Below are positions 35,097 to 44,437 of a DNA stretch of 59,899 nucleotides, one piece after another. This DNA is from Clostridium sp. (GTDB taxonomy: Bacteria > Bacillota > Clostridia > Lachnospirales > Lachnospiraceae): assembly GCA_023664775.1 (NCBI GenBank), contig JAMPEW010000015.1:1-59899 (forward strand), given 5' to 3'. The translations under genes and the position numbers were made by a program. Position 1 is the first letter of the stretch. Each line of letters starts with the position of its first letter. The notes beneath the pieces are model-generated. The model was not told where the DNA came from and did no database searches. It saw nothing but the letters and a program-made list of their open reading frames with translations.

Positions 35097-36164
35097 CTAC
35101 ATAAGTTCTGAAGGCAGCTCCCATGCGTCTGCGGCGGCGCTTAATTTTTCGCTTTCCATGATATATTTGTTTGAAGCCCCCCTGTCGGTTTTTTCATATT
35201 TCATCGCAAGCCTGTTATAGCAGTCGGAGAGCCTTCTTAATGGAAGGTCGCCTGAGGTGCGGATGGAGATAATGCTTTCCGTTTCCGTTGCAGCATTTTG
35301 AAACCATATGCATGCCTCCTCATAGTCATATTTTGCATAAAAATATTCGCCAAGCTCCATACAGATTTCTGCACAAGGCGTAGTAGCCATATCCTTGAGG
35401 CAGAGCTTGAAAAACTCGTCAGAATTATTTTCAAGGCGGTAGCAGCGTGCAAGGACGCAGGCAGCCTCCTTTCTTTCATCCTCGGAACGAAATGCCTCCT
35501 TTATCGTTTCCTCAAATACGTGCTTTGCATGTAGAAAGTCATTATCATCTCCTGCTATGAAAAGCTCCTTTGCATACATGCTGTGAAGCTTTTTTGAAAA
35601 GGGTTTTCCTGCGTCATAGGCCGCAAGCAGCACCCTTATGTCACGCTTTGCATGATTGCCCTTTGCCATATGCTGTATTTCTATCTCGCTGTCATAGATA
35701 ACCGGGTCAAGCAGGACTGTTTCATGTATTGGGTCAATCCAGGTAAATGTGCGTAGGCGCTTATATAATTTAGGGCGCAGCTCAACCTTTGAGTTGTAGG
35801 CAGTATTTGTCTCCATCATATTGATGTATTTCATCTGCACAATGTCAATTTCGGGCAGCATAAGCTCCTTGAGCTGCTTGAAGCGAAACTGGTTCGCCTC
35901 GTCAATCAGCTCGTCTGCATCTGCCGAGTATATATAGTCGCAGCCTGCCTTGGAAAATGCAAAATTTCTTGCTGCGGCAAAATCATCCACCCATTTGAAG
36001 TCATATATCTTGTCCGTATATTTTGCGGCAATTTCCTTTGTGTCGTCCATGGAGCCGGTGTCCACAATGATAATTTCGTCTGCAATACAGGTAAGGCTGT
36101 CAAGACAGCGTGCCAGCCTGTTTTCTTCATTTTTCACTATCATGCATACTGAAATGGTAGTCAT
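35097..36164 (-). CDS. GT2 glycosyltransferase with helical-repeat C-terminus
   Basis: 355 residues. The GT-A domain opens ISVCMIVKNEENRLARCLDSL, IIIVDTGSMDDTKEIA, then DDFAAARNFAFSKA and YIYSADADELID (metal-binding DAD), a layout shared with SunS-like and tetratricopeptide-linked glycosyltransferases. WIDPIHETVLL is another family motif. The C-terminal half (about 215-350) is a series of helix pairs that look like TPR-type repeats (ACVLARCYRLENN, EICMELGEYFYAKYDYEEACIWFQNAA). Substrate unknown; surface protein or polymer glycosylation is likely. GGGGGAT serves as ribosome site. Confidence 0.82.
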   Translation of the reverse strand: MTTISVCMIVKNEENRLARCLDSLTCIADEIIIVDTGSMDDTKEIAAKYTDKIYDFKWVDDFAAARNFAFSKAGCDYIYSADADELIDEANQFRFKQLKELMLPEIDIVQMKYINMMETNTAYNSKVELRPKLYKRLRTFTWIDPIHETVLLDPVIYDSEIEIQHMAKGNHAKRDIRVLLAAYDAGKPFSKKLHSMYAKELFIAGDDNDFLHAKHVFEETIKEAFRSEDERKEAACVLARCYRLENNSDEFFKLCLKDMATTPCAEICMELGEYFYAKYDYEEACIWFQNAATETESIISIRTSGDLPLRRLSDCYNRLAMKYEKTDRGASNKYIMESEKLSAAADAWELPSELM

Positions 36165-36254
36165 ATGCTTATCCCCCGTAAAAAAAGTTTATAATATAAT
36201 TAATCTACTATATTTTTGGCAAATTTTAAAGTGGTATGTGAAATAAACTCTTGC

Positions 36255-36360
36255 CAAACCAAAAAAAAGTGGTAGTATGTCCTAAGAGGGACTGGTAAAA
36301 ACGATGTAAGCCTTAGACCACAGCTTTGTGTGGCGTGAGGTGTAATAATCATGGAAAGGA
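36255..36360 (+). promoter_or_regulatory. Possible structured leader before the permease gene
   Basis: The 100 bases before the AI-2E-type gene can form GTCC-TAAGAG-GGAC, a longer CTAAG/CTTAG pairing around it, and CCACA-GCTT-TGTGTGG. It matches no riboswitch class I recognise. Could be an RNA regulator or chance. Confidence 0.25.
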
Positions 36361-36366
36361 AATGGA

Positions 36367-37683
36367 ATGAGCGAGAAAAAAAGAAACATTCAGACGGTAC
36401 TTAGCATAATAACCTTTACGGTTATTTTAATATATCTTATCAATCATATAAGCGTGATATGGGGTATCATCGGGAAGGGCATTTCAATGGTAATGCCGTT
36501 TTTAATAGGCTGCGGCATGGCATTTGTAATAAATATTCCTATGAACGGCATAGAAAAATCCCTTTTTAAAAATGAAGACGGAAAGCTTTATAAATACAGG
36601 AGAGCCATAAGCATGGTTCTTGCATATCTGTTTGCTATTCTTGTAGTTGCGCTTGTTATGTTTGTCGTTGTGCCGGAGGTAGGAAAAACCATCGGCAGCT
36701 TAGGCTCAAAGCTGGAGGTTTTTATAAAAAATGTCCAGGAGTGGATACAGAAGGTTTTGTCGAAGCATCCTGACATTGCAAAGCAGATTGTAAATGAGCT
36801 TAATAATATAGAAATACAGTGGGACCGCATAGGAAGCATGGTTAAGGATAACGGCTCCTCCATTATGGAGACGACATATACTGTCTTTTCCTCAATCATA
36901 GGCGCAGTTGTAAATATATTTATCGGACTTGTATTTTCTATCTATATTCTTTCACAGAAGGAAAAGCTTGGCAAGCAGACAAAGATGCTCTGCTACTCGA
37001 TTTTTAAGGAAAATACGGCAGATGAGCTTATGGTGTTTGGAAAAATAGCAAACACAACCTTTGCCAAATTTTTTACAAGCCAGTTCAGGGAGGGAATTAT
37101 ACTTGGAACCATGTTTGCCATTGTAATGGCGATAATTGGAATGCCGTACCCGCTTACAATCGGCGTGTTGATTGCATTTACGGCGCTTATCCCTATATTT
37201 GGCGCATTTATCGGCTTGTTTATCGGCTCGTTCCTGATATTGATTGAGGAGCCAAAATACGTAATATGGTTTATTGCTTTGTTCTTTATATTGCAGTTTA
37301 TAGAAAATTATTTTATCTATCCAAAGCTTGTAGGCGGAGACGTGGGCCTTTCAGCCATATGGGTGCTTCTTGCCGTGCTTGTGGGTGGCGATTTAATGGG
37401 CGTTGTGGGAATGTTTATCTTTATTCCCCTTGTTTCCGTTTTATATGCATATGCCAGAAGCATCATATACAGAAAGCTGAAAAAGAAGGAAATTGATGTG
37501 GATAAAAAGCTTGTTCCCGACGAGGCTATGCCTCTTATGGAGGGCAGACGGAGGCTCTTTGCAAGAAAGGCAAGAGAAAAGGCAAAGGAGGATGCAGCCA
37601 AGGCACAGGAGACTGAGGAACAAACATCAAAGGAACAGGACGAGGAACAAACATTGAAGGAACGGGGGGAAAGCGATGTATAG
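36367..37683 (+). CDS. AI-2E family transporter (TqsA/PerM-like)
   Basis: 438-residue membrane protein with about eight TM helices: two near residues 12-60, one near 75-100, an outer segment (about 100-175), then a helix near 180 and a cluster from 245 to 360. [44 protein letters not shown] and [31 protein letters not shown] are the family signatures. Members export signals or balance cations; the substrate here is unknown. The C-terminus is a charged Glu/Lys/Ala tail. It overlaps the DUF815 gene by 8 bases. Confidence 0.9.
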   Translation: MSEKKRNIQTVLSIITFTVILIYLINHISVIWGIIGKGISMVMPFLIGCGMAFVINIPMNGIEKSLFKNEDGKLYKYRRAISMVLAYLFAILVVALVMFVVVPEVGKTIGSLGSKLEVFIKNVQEWIQKVLSKHPDIAKQIVNELNNIEIQWDRIGSMVKDNGSSIMETTYTVFSSIIGAVVNIFIGLVFSIYILSQKEKLGKQTKMLCYSIFKENTADELMVFGKIANTTFAKFFTSQFREGIILGTMFAIVMAIIGMPYPLTIGVLIAFTALIPIFGAFIGLFIGSFLILIEEPKYVIWFIALFFILQFIENYFIYPKLVGGDVGLSAIWVLLAVLVGGDLMGVVGMFIFIPLVSVLYAYARSIIYRKLKKKEIDVDKKLVPDEAMPLMEGRRRLFARKAREKAKEDAAKAQETEEQTSKEQDEEQTLKERGESDV

Positions 37684-38980
37684 GGAAATACCGAAGCTTG
37701 TATTATACAGGGATTTAGGAGACGGAAGCATCTTAAAGGAGCTTGCGGCAATTATTCAGGATAAGGCGTTAGGAAAATGTGGTACGGAGGAAATCATAAG
37801 CAGAATTTATCAGCAGATAAAAAGACTGCTGGACCTTGCAACAAGCTATGGCTTTGACAAAAATCTCTGGCAGGATTATCTTGCTTACATTCTTATTACA
37901 AATGAAAATTCCTTTACATTAACATGTGAGAAGGTGGGAGCGGGAGACGGTTCCGTAAATGCCTTTGCAAAAAATGATTATGGGATATTTATGAAGCTTT
38001 TTCACTATGATTTTACCGGGCTTGAAAGGGAGCTTGGCATAAATTGCTTTTCTACGATTACCAATTACAAATCCCTGCACAAAAAGGAGCAGATGTACAA
38101 TAAAAATGTAAGCGAAAGAGTGCGTGACATAAGCGACAGGGTAAGCGCTGCCAAAACCGTTGATGAAATATTTGAAATTATGACGGGCTTCTATGCAGAA
38201 TATGGGGTAGGAATGTTTGGGCTTAACAAGGCGTTCAGAATAAAGCACGAGGAGGCACGTCCCATAGAGTTTATTGCAATCAATAATACGGAGCACGTAA
38301 CCCTTGATGATTTGGTCGGCTATGAGATACAGAAAAAGAAGCTTGTAGACAACACGGAGGCATTTGTGGCAGGAAAAAGGGCAAACAATGTGCTTTTATT
38401 TGGGGACAGCGGTACGGGTAAATCCACCTGCATCAAGGCAATTATCAACCAGTATTATGGACATGGGCTTAGAATGATTGAGCTTTACAAGCATCAGTTT
38501 AAGGACTTGTCTGCAATTATATCACATATTAAAAACAGGAATTACAAATTTATTATCTATATGGACGATTTGTCCTTTGAGGAATTTGAGATAGAGTACA
38601 AATACCTAAAGGCTGTGATTGAGGGCGGGCTTGAAACAAAGCCTGACAACGTACTGATTTATGCCACCTCAAACAGGCGGCATCTCATCAAGGAAACATG
38701 GAATGACAGGGACGATTACAATGTGGAGCTTCATCAATCTGATACAATGCAGGAGAAGCTTTCGCTTGTAAACAGATTTGGAGTGACAATCAGCTTTTCC
38801 AAGCCGTCCAAGAAGGAGTTTAACAACATTGTTACAACCCTTGCGGCAAAATATCCTGAAATTAAAATGCCTGAGGAGATGCTTCTTCTTGAGGCAAATA
38901 AGTGGGAAATGTCCCACGGTGGAATTTCGGGACGGTGCGCCCAGCAGTTTATTAATTACCTCCTTGGCACATGTACTTGA
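37676..38980 (+). CDS. DUF815 AAA+ ATP-binding protein
   Basis: 434 residues. An N-terminal helical region of about 230 residues precedes the ATPase core: [19 protein letters not shown] is Walker A (near residue 245), [15 protein letters not shown] Walker [13 protein letters not shown] sensor 1, and [17 protein letters not shown] the C-terminal DUF815 motif. [23 protein letters not shown] is the conserved entry to the core. The family's job is not established. Translational coupling to the permease (8-base overlap) is notable. Confidence 0.85.
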   Translation: MYREIPKLVLYRDLGDGSILKELAAIIQDKALGKCGTEEIISRIYQQIKRLLDLATSYGFDKNLWQDYLAYILITNENSFTLTCEKVGAGDGSVNAFAKNDYGIFMKLFHYDFTGLERELGINCFSTITNYKSLHKKEQMYNKNVSERVRDISDRVSAAKTVDEIFEIMTGFYAEYGVGMFGLNKAFRIKHEEARPIEFIAINNTEHVTLDDLVGYEIQKKKLVDNTEAFVAGKRANNVLLFGDSGTGKSTCIKAIINQYYGHGLRMIELYKHQFKDLSAIISHIKNRNYKFIIYMDDLSFEEFEIEYKYLKAVIEGGLETKPDNVLIYATSNRRHLIKETWNDRDDYNVELHQSDTMQEKLSLVNRFGVTISFSKPSKKEFNNIVTTLAAKYPEIKMPEEMLLLEANKWEMSHGGISGRCAQQFINYLLGTCT

Positions 38981-39065
38981 TATTTAAACGTCTATTTGAT
39001 ATTATGCTTTATAGATATGGTTTCTTAGACCCTGCTATGATTTGAATTGCAGTGCCATTTTATAT

Positions 39066-39683
39066 TTAGGAGGCTTCGCTTAGTGCCTTTAATTTTGATA
39101 CAATTTTGGCACCTGACAGGGATGTTAATTTTTCTGCGGCACTGATAAGCTGCTTCAGCTGTTCCGTTTCATTTTTTGCGTGATATATTGTTCCTAGGGC
39201 GGTGTAGGTTGTGGTAATGTCCGAGCCGATGGAAACGGCATATGCAAGAAATGTGACGGCGTCGGCTTCATGCCCGGCACTGATAAGGTCTTTGCCAATA
39301 TTGTCCAGCACACGGATTAAAGCTGTGTAGTTTAAGTCATATTTTGTAAGGTCGTTTAAATTTGCAGGACCGTACATTAGCTTTAAATCCGTATTTGTGT
39401 AGCTTGAAAGATTTATGATTTTTTCATCTGCAAGTCTTGCAAGCTCCTTTGAATATTTTGACATGCCAAGTGTATCAAGCGTATTTACAGGCAGCGTCTG
39501 AATTGGGATTTGCACATAATCAAGCGTTGATATGTCCTTGCGGCGGACGGAATTTGCCTCGTTTTCACGGGACCAAAAATCCTGCTGCTCCTGTGTGCGT
39601 TTTTTGTTTGATACAGTGTTGGCTCTCATAATAAGAAAGCACGTAGTCATTATAATTATAAATGCGTAAGAACCTATACCCAT
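39066..39683 (-). CDS. Membrane-anchored helical-repeat protein, unknown function
   Basis: 205 residues. One TM helix at the N-terminus (about residues 4-21), then a charged stretch, and a mainly helical soluble part. The last 90 residues (YDLNYTALIRVLDNIGKDLISAGHEADAVTFLAYAVSIGSDITTTYTALGTIY..) resemble one or two TPR units. AAAGGA lies 8 bases before ATG. It is divergent from a 35-residue membrane peptide gene across 27 bases, so the two may be co-regulated. I cannot name a family. Confidence 0.65.
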   Translation of the reverse strand: MGIGSYAFIIIMTTCFLIMRANTVSNKKRTQEQQDFWSRENEANSVRRKDISTLDYVQIPIQTLPVNTLDTLGMSKYSKELARLADEKIINLSSYTNTDLKLMYGPANLNDLTKYDLNYTALIRVLDNIGKDLISAGHEADAVTFLAYAVSIGSDITTTYTALGTIYHAKNETEQLKQLISAAEKLTSLSGAKIVSKLKALSEAS

Positions 39684-39710
39684 AAAAATAATCCTTTCGG
39701 AGGTGAAATC

Positions 39711-39818
39711 ATGATAGACTTTAGTAACAAAAAGAAAATAAGGCGTATATCTGCTGTTATTGTCATTATTCTTGTCATTGCAATGGTTATCGGTCTGCTT
39801 ATGACAGGCATTTCCTAA
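39711..39818 (+). CDS. 35-residue single-pass membrane protein
   Basis: MIDFSNKKKIRRISAVIVII and on to GLLMTGIS: a short basic N-terminus, then one strong TM helix (about residues 13-32). The ribosome site GGAGGTG is 6 bases before ATG, better than many long genes here, which argues it is real. Orientation with Lys/Arg inside puts the C-terminus outside. Function unknown; it resembles small conserved membrane peptides of Clostridia rather than a type I toxin. Confidence 0.65.
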   Translation: MIDFSNKKKIRRISAVIVIILVIAMVIGLLMTGIS

Positions 39819-39874
39819 TTCCTATAAAAAGGATAGCATACATTATGTGAATTTTCAAGAAGGACGAAACGATT

Positions 39875-40876
39875 ATGGAGCAGGGCACACTCGGAGAGCT
39901 TTATCTTACCCGTTCAGTTATAAAGCATATCAGTAAGAAAAATAAAAATGTACTTGCGGGGGCGGCGGTTGGCAATGATTTTGCAAGGCTTCGGACAGAG
40001 GGTGATTTTATATGTGCCGAGGCTGTTGCGGAGCACCCCGATATTGCGTGGGTGAAGGCATTTAACAACCTGTCGGTGTCAGGGGCAGAAAAAATCGGTG
40101 CAAGGCTTGTATTTCTTCTGCCAGTGCATGTTCAGGAAATGGACATAAAGGAATACATGAAAGGCTTTCTTGCGCTTGCCGATAAAAATAATGTTCAGAT
40201 TATGGGTGGTCATTCCCAGGTATCGTCTGCATATGCAAGGGCATCCTTTTGTGTGACGGCTTATGGGAAAGTGGACAGCCTGTGTAAGGTGAAAGCCGAT
40301 GATGAAAAAAAGCATACGGCAGACAGGAGTAAAATAGAAAAGGATTACGATATCGTTATGGCGGGTTATGTCGGCTGCCTGGGGACAAGGCTTATTGCAG
40401 AAGGGAAATATAACGAGCTTGTAAAACATTTTTCCAAGAGCTATATTGACGGCTTTGTTTCATATAATGATGATATAAGCATTGCTGCTGCGGCAGGGCT
40501 TATGGCTGAAAATGACGTTTCTTACATGCATGACGTATCGTGGGGCGGCGTTTACGGAGCCTTGTGGCAGCTTGGAGCAGCAATAAAAAAAGGAATATGC
40601 ATTGACAATTCGAAGCTTCCCATAAGACAGGAAACGGTTGAGCTATGCGAGTATTTTAATATAAATCCGTATCTGCTTGACGGAACGGGAGTGCTGCTTG
40701 GCATTTTTTCTGACGGTCAGACGGCGGTAAACGTGCTTTTGGAAAATAAAATCCCTGCGTCAGTTGTCGGTAAGGTGACAGGGGATAAGGACAGGATTGT
40801 TACGGCAGGCATTGATAAACGATATTTACAGCCGCCAGGCTTTGATGAGCTGTATAAGGTGATTGAAGCCGTATAA
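39875..40876 (+). CDS. AIR synthase (PurM/HypE)-related protein
   Basis: 333 residues with the PurM-like two-domain arrangement: VAEHPDIAWVKAFNNLSVSGAEKIGARLVFLLPVHVQE (N-terminal half with the dimer/ATP region), IMGGHSQVSSAYARASFCVTAYG, then ENDVSYMHDVSWGGVYGALWQLGAAIKKGICI as the C-terminal alpha/beta segment, and DGTGVLLGIFSDGQTAVNVLLENKIPASVVGKVT at the end. It is closest in outline to HypE-like members. No hydrogenase maturation genes are near, and the C-terminal Tyr-Cys tail of HypE is absent, so its substrate is unknown. GGACGAAACG is a weak ribosome site. Confidence 0.75.
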   Translation: MEQGTLGELYLTRSVIKHISKKNKNVLAGAAVGNDFARLRTEGDFICAEAVAEHPDIAWVKAFNNLSVSGAEKIGARLVFLLPVHVQEMDIKEYMKGFLALADKNNVQIMGGHSQVSSAYARASFCVTAYGKVDSLCKVKADDEKKHTADRSKIEKDYDIVMAGYVGCLGTRLIAEGKYNELVKHFSKSYIDGFVSYNDDISIAAAAGLMAENDVSYMHDVSWGGVYGALWQLGAAIKKGICIDNSKLPIRQETVELCEYFNINPYLLDGTGVLLGIFSDGQTAVNVLLENKIPASVVGKVTGDKDRIVTAGIDKRYLQPPGFDELYKVIEAV

Positions 40877-40927
40877 GGCTTGATATATAAGTGAAATAAC
40901 ATAAAACTTTATGAAAAGAGGTAAGCC

Positions 40928-41410
40928 ATGAATATTGAAATTTTAAAGCTTTTGGAAACTGACAGCAAAATGACCGTAACGGATATCGCCAAGATGCTTG
41001 GACTTGATGAGGCGGCTGTGGCGGCTGATATTAAGGCTATGGAGGAGGACAAAATTATCTGCGGGTATCACACCATGATTGACTGGGATAAGGTTGCCGA
41101 GGAAAAGGTAACGGCGCTTATTGAGGTTAAGGTAACGCCGCAAAGAGGACAGGGCTTCGATAGAATAGCCGAGAGAATTTATAACTTTGAGGAGGTAAAT
41201 GCCGTATATCTCATGGCAGGAGCATTTGATTTTACGGTTATCCTTCAGGGAACAAGCTTGAAAGAGGTTTCACGGTTTGTAGCAGAGAAGCTTTCTACGA
41301 TGGAGCAGATTATAAGCACCTCCACACATTTTGTTCTCAAGAAATATAAGGATCACGGCATCATTTTTGACGCAGTAAAGCAGGATGAAAGGTTGGTTAT
41401 CGCACCATGA
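40928..41410 (+). CDS. Lrp/AsnC-family transcriptional regulator
   Basis: 160 residues. HTH in EILKLLETDSKMTVTDIAKMLGLDEAAVAADIKAMEEDKIICGYHTMIDW, then the RAM/AsnC sensor domain with VTALIEVKVTPQRGQGFDRIAERIYNFEEVNAVYLMAGAFDFTVIL. Lrp-type proteins bind amino acids and commonly control neighbouring aminotransferases. Here the stop overlaps the aminotransferase start by 4 bases (ATGA), so regulator and enzyme are one operon. GAAAAGAGG precedes ATG. Confidence 0.92.
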   Translation: MNIEILKLLETDSKMTVTDIAKMLGLDEAAVAADIKAMEEDKIICGYHTMIDWDKVAEEKVTALIEVKVTPQRGQGFDRIAERIYNFEEVNAVYLMAGAFDFTVILQGTSLKEVSRFVAEKLSTMEQIISTSTHFVLKKYKDHGIIFDAVKQDERLVIAP

Positions 41411-42576
41411 GAAATCCATTATCAAAAACAGTAACAAATATAAAGCCGTCAGGCATAAGAAAATTTTTCGACATCGTAAGCGAGATGCCAAATGCCATAT
41501 CCTTAGGCGTGGGGGAGCCTGACTTTGACACGCCTTGGCACATAAGGGAGGAGGGCATTTATTCCCTTGAAAGAGGCAGGACATTTTACACCTCCAACTC
41601 AGGACTTTTGGAGCTTAGGGAGGAAATATGCAAATGGTACAAGAGAAAATATAATGTTGCGTATGATTTTAAACATGAGGCGCTGCTTACTGTAGGTGGA
41701 AGCGAAGGCATAGACATTGCCCTTCGTGCCATGCTCGATCCGGGGGACGAGGTCATTATACCTGAACCATGCTATGTTTCCTATGTTCCTTGTGTGGAGC
41801 TTGCAGGCGGAGTGCCTGTAACGATTGCATTAAAAAATGAAAATGAATTTAGGCTTACCCCTGAGGAGCTTCTTGCTGCCATTACCGATAAGACAAAGGT
41901 GCTCATGCTTGCGTTTCCGAGCAATCCGACAGGTGCGATTATGACAAGAAAAGACCTTGAGCCGATTGCTGACATTTGCAAGGAAAAGGACATTATTGTC
42001 ATATCAGATGAGATATATTCCGAGCTTACATATGGCGAGGATGCACACTGTACAATCGGTTCGCTGCCTGATATGAAGGAGAGAACTATCATTATAAATG
42101 GATTTTCAAAGGCTTACGCCATGACGGGCTGGAGGCTTGGCTATGCCCTTGCCCCTCAAATTATTGCAGAGCAGATGACGAAAATACATCAGTTTGCAAT
42201 TATGTGTGCGCCTACGACAAGCCAATATGCCGCAATTTGTGCAATCAAGGACGGAGATAAGGACATTGCAAAAATGAGGGAGTCCTATGACAAGAGAAGG
42301 CATTTCCTGCTTGCAACCTTTCAGGAGATGGGGCTTCCATGCTTTGAGCCGAAGGGTGCCTTTTACATGTTCCCTTGCATAAAGGAATTTGGGCTTACAA
42401 GTGATGAATTTGCTACAAGACTTCTTGAGGAGGAGGAGCTTGCGGTAGTTCCGGGCACTGCATTTGGCGACTGCGGGGAGGGCTTTATCCGTATATCCTA
42501 CGCATATTCGATTGATGAATTAAAGGAAGCGATGGGAAGAATCAATAATTTTATAACAAGGCTTAGGAATAAATAA
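41407..42576 (+). CDS. Class I/II PLP aminotransferase
   Basis: 389 residues of the aspartate-aminotransferase fold. ISLGVGEPDFDTP, YTSNSGLLELREEI, VGGSEGIDIALRAMLDPGDEVIIPEPCYVSY, FPSNPTGAIM, ISDEIYSELTY and GFSKAYAMTGWRLGY (PLP Lys near residue 235) are classic. The pattern matches aromatic or broad-range aminotransferases (PatA/AraT-like); substrate cannot be fixed. Co-translated with the Lrp regulator and adjacent (no gap) to trmL. Confidence 0.92.
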   Translation: MRNPLSKTVTNIKPSGIRKFFDIVSEMPNAISLGVGEPDFDTPWHIREEGIYSLERGRTFYTSNSGLLELREEICKWYKRKYNVAYDFKHEALLTVGGSEGIDIALRAMLDPGDEVIIPEPCYVSYVPCVELAGGVPVTIALKNENEFRLTPEELLAAITDKTKVLMLAFPSNPTGAIMTRKDLEPIADICKEKDIIVISDEIYSELTYGEDAHCTIGSLPDMKERTIIINGFSKAYAMTGWRLGYALAPQIIAEQMTKIHQFAIMCAPTTSQYAAICAIKDGDKDIAKMRESYDKRRHFLLATFQEMGLPCFEPKGAFYMFPCIKEFGLTSDEFATRLLEEEELAVVPGTAFGDCGEGFIRISYAYSIDELKEAMGRINNFITRLRNK

Positions 42577-43068
42577 ATGCTGAATATAGTTTTATTAGAG
42601 CCTGAGATGCCGGCAAATACAGGCAATATCGGACGTACCTGTGTTGCGGCAGGTGCAAGACTGCATCTCATTGAGCCTATGGGCTTTTTTATAAACGACA
42701 AAATGCTCAAGCGTGCCGGTCTTGACTATTGGGATAAGCTTGATGTGACAACTTATATTAATTATGGGGATTTCCTTGAAAAAAATCAGGGAGCGAAGAT
42801 ATACATGGCAACCACGAAGTCCAAGCAGAGGTATACGGATGTTTCCTATGAGGAGGATGCATATATCATGTTTGGCAAGGAAAGTGCAGGCATACCTGAG
42901 GAGCTGCTGCTTGGCAACAGGGAAAACTGTGTGCGTATTCCGATGATGCCGGGGGAACGTTCCCTTAATCTGTCCAATTCCGTTGCGGTCGTCTTGTATG
43001 AGGCGTTAAGGCAGCAGGGGTTTCCACGTCTTGAGGGCGAGGGACAGCTCCATAGACATATGTGGTAG
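42577..43068 (+). CDS. trmL: tRNA (cytidine(34)-2'-O)-methyltransferase
   Basis: 163-residue SPOUT (knotted) methyltransferase that 2'-O-methylates the wobble base of leucine tRNAs. MLNIVLLEPEMPANTGNIGRTC, MGFFINDKMLKRAGLDYWD, IMFGKESAGIPEELL and RIPMMPGERSLNLSNSVAVVLYEALRQ match TrmL. The ATG follows directly on the aminotransferase stop. Transcription likely ends in the hairpin at the left end of the large palindrome. Confidence 0.93.
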   Translation: MLNIVLLEPEMPANTGNIGRTCVAAGARLHLIEPMGFFINDKMLKRAGLDYWDKLDVTTYINYGDFLEKNQGAKIYMATTKSKQRYTDVSYEEDAYIMFGKESAGIPEELLLGNRENCVRIPMMPGERSLNLSNSVAVVLYEALRQQGFPRLEGEGQLHRHMW

Positions 43069-43075
43069 CTGTACT

Positions 43076-43611
43076 AAAAGGGGTTGTCACAGTAAGGATT
43101 TAAGGCACATAGTTGTTTACCTGTGACAAGCCCTCTTTTATTTTGTATTTTTATAACCTATGCTATCTAAGCATATTAAGATATTTTTCTTTTCTATTAT
43201 GGCTTGTGGGGCACTCCCTTGAACTCGTACACAGCCATGCTACAACTGGTATATGTTTTTTGAATTTGTCAACAAGACCGTTTAGAATACCCACATTTGA
43301 TAATTTGTGATGAAACATGCTGCGTAGCGTTGTCTGAGCGAAGCGAGTTTCGCTTAAGCAGCATGTAATCAAACATCGCAAATTTCAAATGCGAGGTATT
43401 CTTGCGGTCTTAAAAAGTTGCAATTCAAAAAACATATACCAGTTGGCAGCATAAGGCTGTGCACTCAGACAACAGTACGTGCCCCACATAATAGAAAAGA
43501 CAAAATATCAATATGCTAAAGATAGCCGGTAACCATAAAAATACAAAATATAAGGGGCATGTCAGTGTAATTTTATGTATGCCTTAAATCCTTACTGTGA
43601 CAACCCCTTTT
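43076..43611. mobile_element. 536-bp fold-back element with perfect 31-bp terminal inverted repeats (MITE-like)
   Basis: The ends 43076-43106 and 43581-43611 are exact reverse complements (outer bases AAAAGGGGTTGTCACAGTAA). The inverted repeat continues imperfectly over the whole element: for example TTTTCTTTTCTATTATG near 43190 against its complement near 43500, and GGTATATGTTTTTTGAATT near 43246 against its complement ending near 43441. The centre is the small hairpin GAGCGAAGCGAGTTTCGCTT near 43338. No reading frame with coding character is present. Each end contains its own hairpin that could terminate trmL and, on the other strand, carbonic anhydrase transcripts. No clear target-site duplication. 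Confidence 0.8.
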
Positions 43612-43633
43612 TAATCTATCCGTATGTCAATTA

Positions 43634-44203
43634 TTAATCTAAAAATTCAACGGCACCGCTGCCAATGTGATAAAATGCACCACATACCTTCAGACCGTCT
43701 TTGTCGTCATCTGAAACATTAAGCTTTTCTTTAATGAGCGATACGCTTCGTTGTACATTTAAACAGCAGGCACGGTTTTCGTCCTTTTCCCCGCCGATTG
43801 CTTTGCGAATTTCGTCCGTTATGTATTTAACATAGCCGTCAGGCTCGTGGTGGATTGCTGCTCCTACGGCACCACAATGCTCGTGTCCTAACACAACCAC
43901 CAGCTTTGTACCAAGATGTCCGGACGCATATTCTACGCTTCCTAACTGATGATTATCCATTACATTTCCTGCTACACGAATGACAAATAATTCCCCTATT
44001 CCCGCCATAAAAATACTTTCCGGAATTACTCTGGAATCAGAACAGGTAACAATAATTGCATATGGAGTTTGTCCTTCGTCACAAGTTGTCTGGCGAATTT
44101 TTGGAGAGATGTCTCCCGGGTTTGCCGTAGCAGATAAATAACGCTGATTTCCCTCTTTCAATTTCTCTAATGCAGCTTCCGCAGATAAATTCTCTTTTTG
44201 CAT
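43634..44203 (-). CDS. Beta-class carbonic anhydrase
   Basis: 189 residues from ATG 44203 (AAAGGAGGAA upstream; a longer frame begins at 44254). Zn ligands are visible as Cys-x-Asp-x-Arg in VTCSDSRVIPESIF and His-x2-Cys in VVLGHEHCGAVGAAI. EGNQRYL and AGNVMDNHQLGSVEYA are further family motifs. Interconverts CO2 and bicarbonate, for carboxylations such as PckA running towards oxaloacetate. Ends beside the fold-back element, whose right end is its likely terminator. Confidence 0.92.
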   Translation of the reverse strand: MQKENLSAEAALEKLKEGNQRYLSATANPGDISPKIRQTTCDEGQTPYAIIVTCSDSRVIPESIFMAGIGELFVIRVAGNVMDNHQLGSVEYASGHLGTKLVVVLGHEHCGAVGAAIHHEPDGYVKYITDEIRKAIGGEKDENRACCLNVQRSVSLIKEKLNVSDDDKDGLKVCGAFYHIGSGAVEFLD

Positions 44204-44313
44204 AAGTTCCTCCTTTTCCGTCGTAAGACATTTGTTATGGTATGAGTATATCATAATTTATGTAAAAATACATCCTTTTGTTTTATCGAAACGGATAATA
44301 ACAAAAGGATATT

Positions 44314-44342
44314 TTGCAATATACTAAAAACTGTGATATATT
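44314..44342 (+). promoter_or_regulatory. Promoter for the small toxin gene
   Basis: TTGCAA (44314-44319), 17-base spacer, TATATT (44337-44342). Transcription would begin near 44349 and give a structured leader of about 90 bases. Confidence 0.55.
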
Positions 44343-44379
44343 ATCGAAATGGGAAACCATAGAGCAAAAAGTGGCTTTA

Positions 44380-44436
44380 CCCTCCTGTTTTTACGGAGGG
44401 CTTCTTGAAACCCTCCAAACGTAAGAAAGGAGGGGG
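44380..44436 (+). promoter_or_regulatory. Leader hairpins able to hide the ribosome site of the small toxin
   Basis: CCCTCC (44380-44385) pairs with GGAGGG (44395-44400). A second CCCTCC (44411-44416) can pair with GGAGGG of the ribosome site AAGGAGGGGG (44427-44436). Such sequestration is usual in type I toxin messages. Confidence 0.5.
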
Positions 44437-44437
44437 T

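Noticed and set aside
39875-40876. HypE hydrogenase maturation factor
   Set aside because: PurM/HypE fold is plausible but the C-terminal Cys tail and neighbouring hyp genes are absent, so only the broad family is stated.
43113-43310. 65-codon frame within the fold-back element
   Set aside because: Part of the inverted repeat arms, no ribosome site, composition unlike coding sequence.
43076-43611. Retron-like msr-msd RNA
   Set aside because: The long hairpin invited the idea, but no reverse transcriptase gene is adjacent and the perfect terminal repeats fit a mobile element better.
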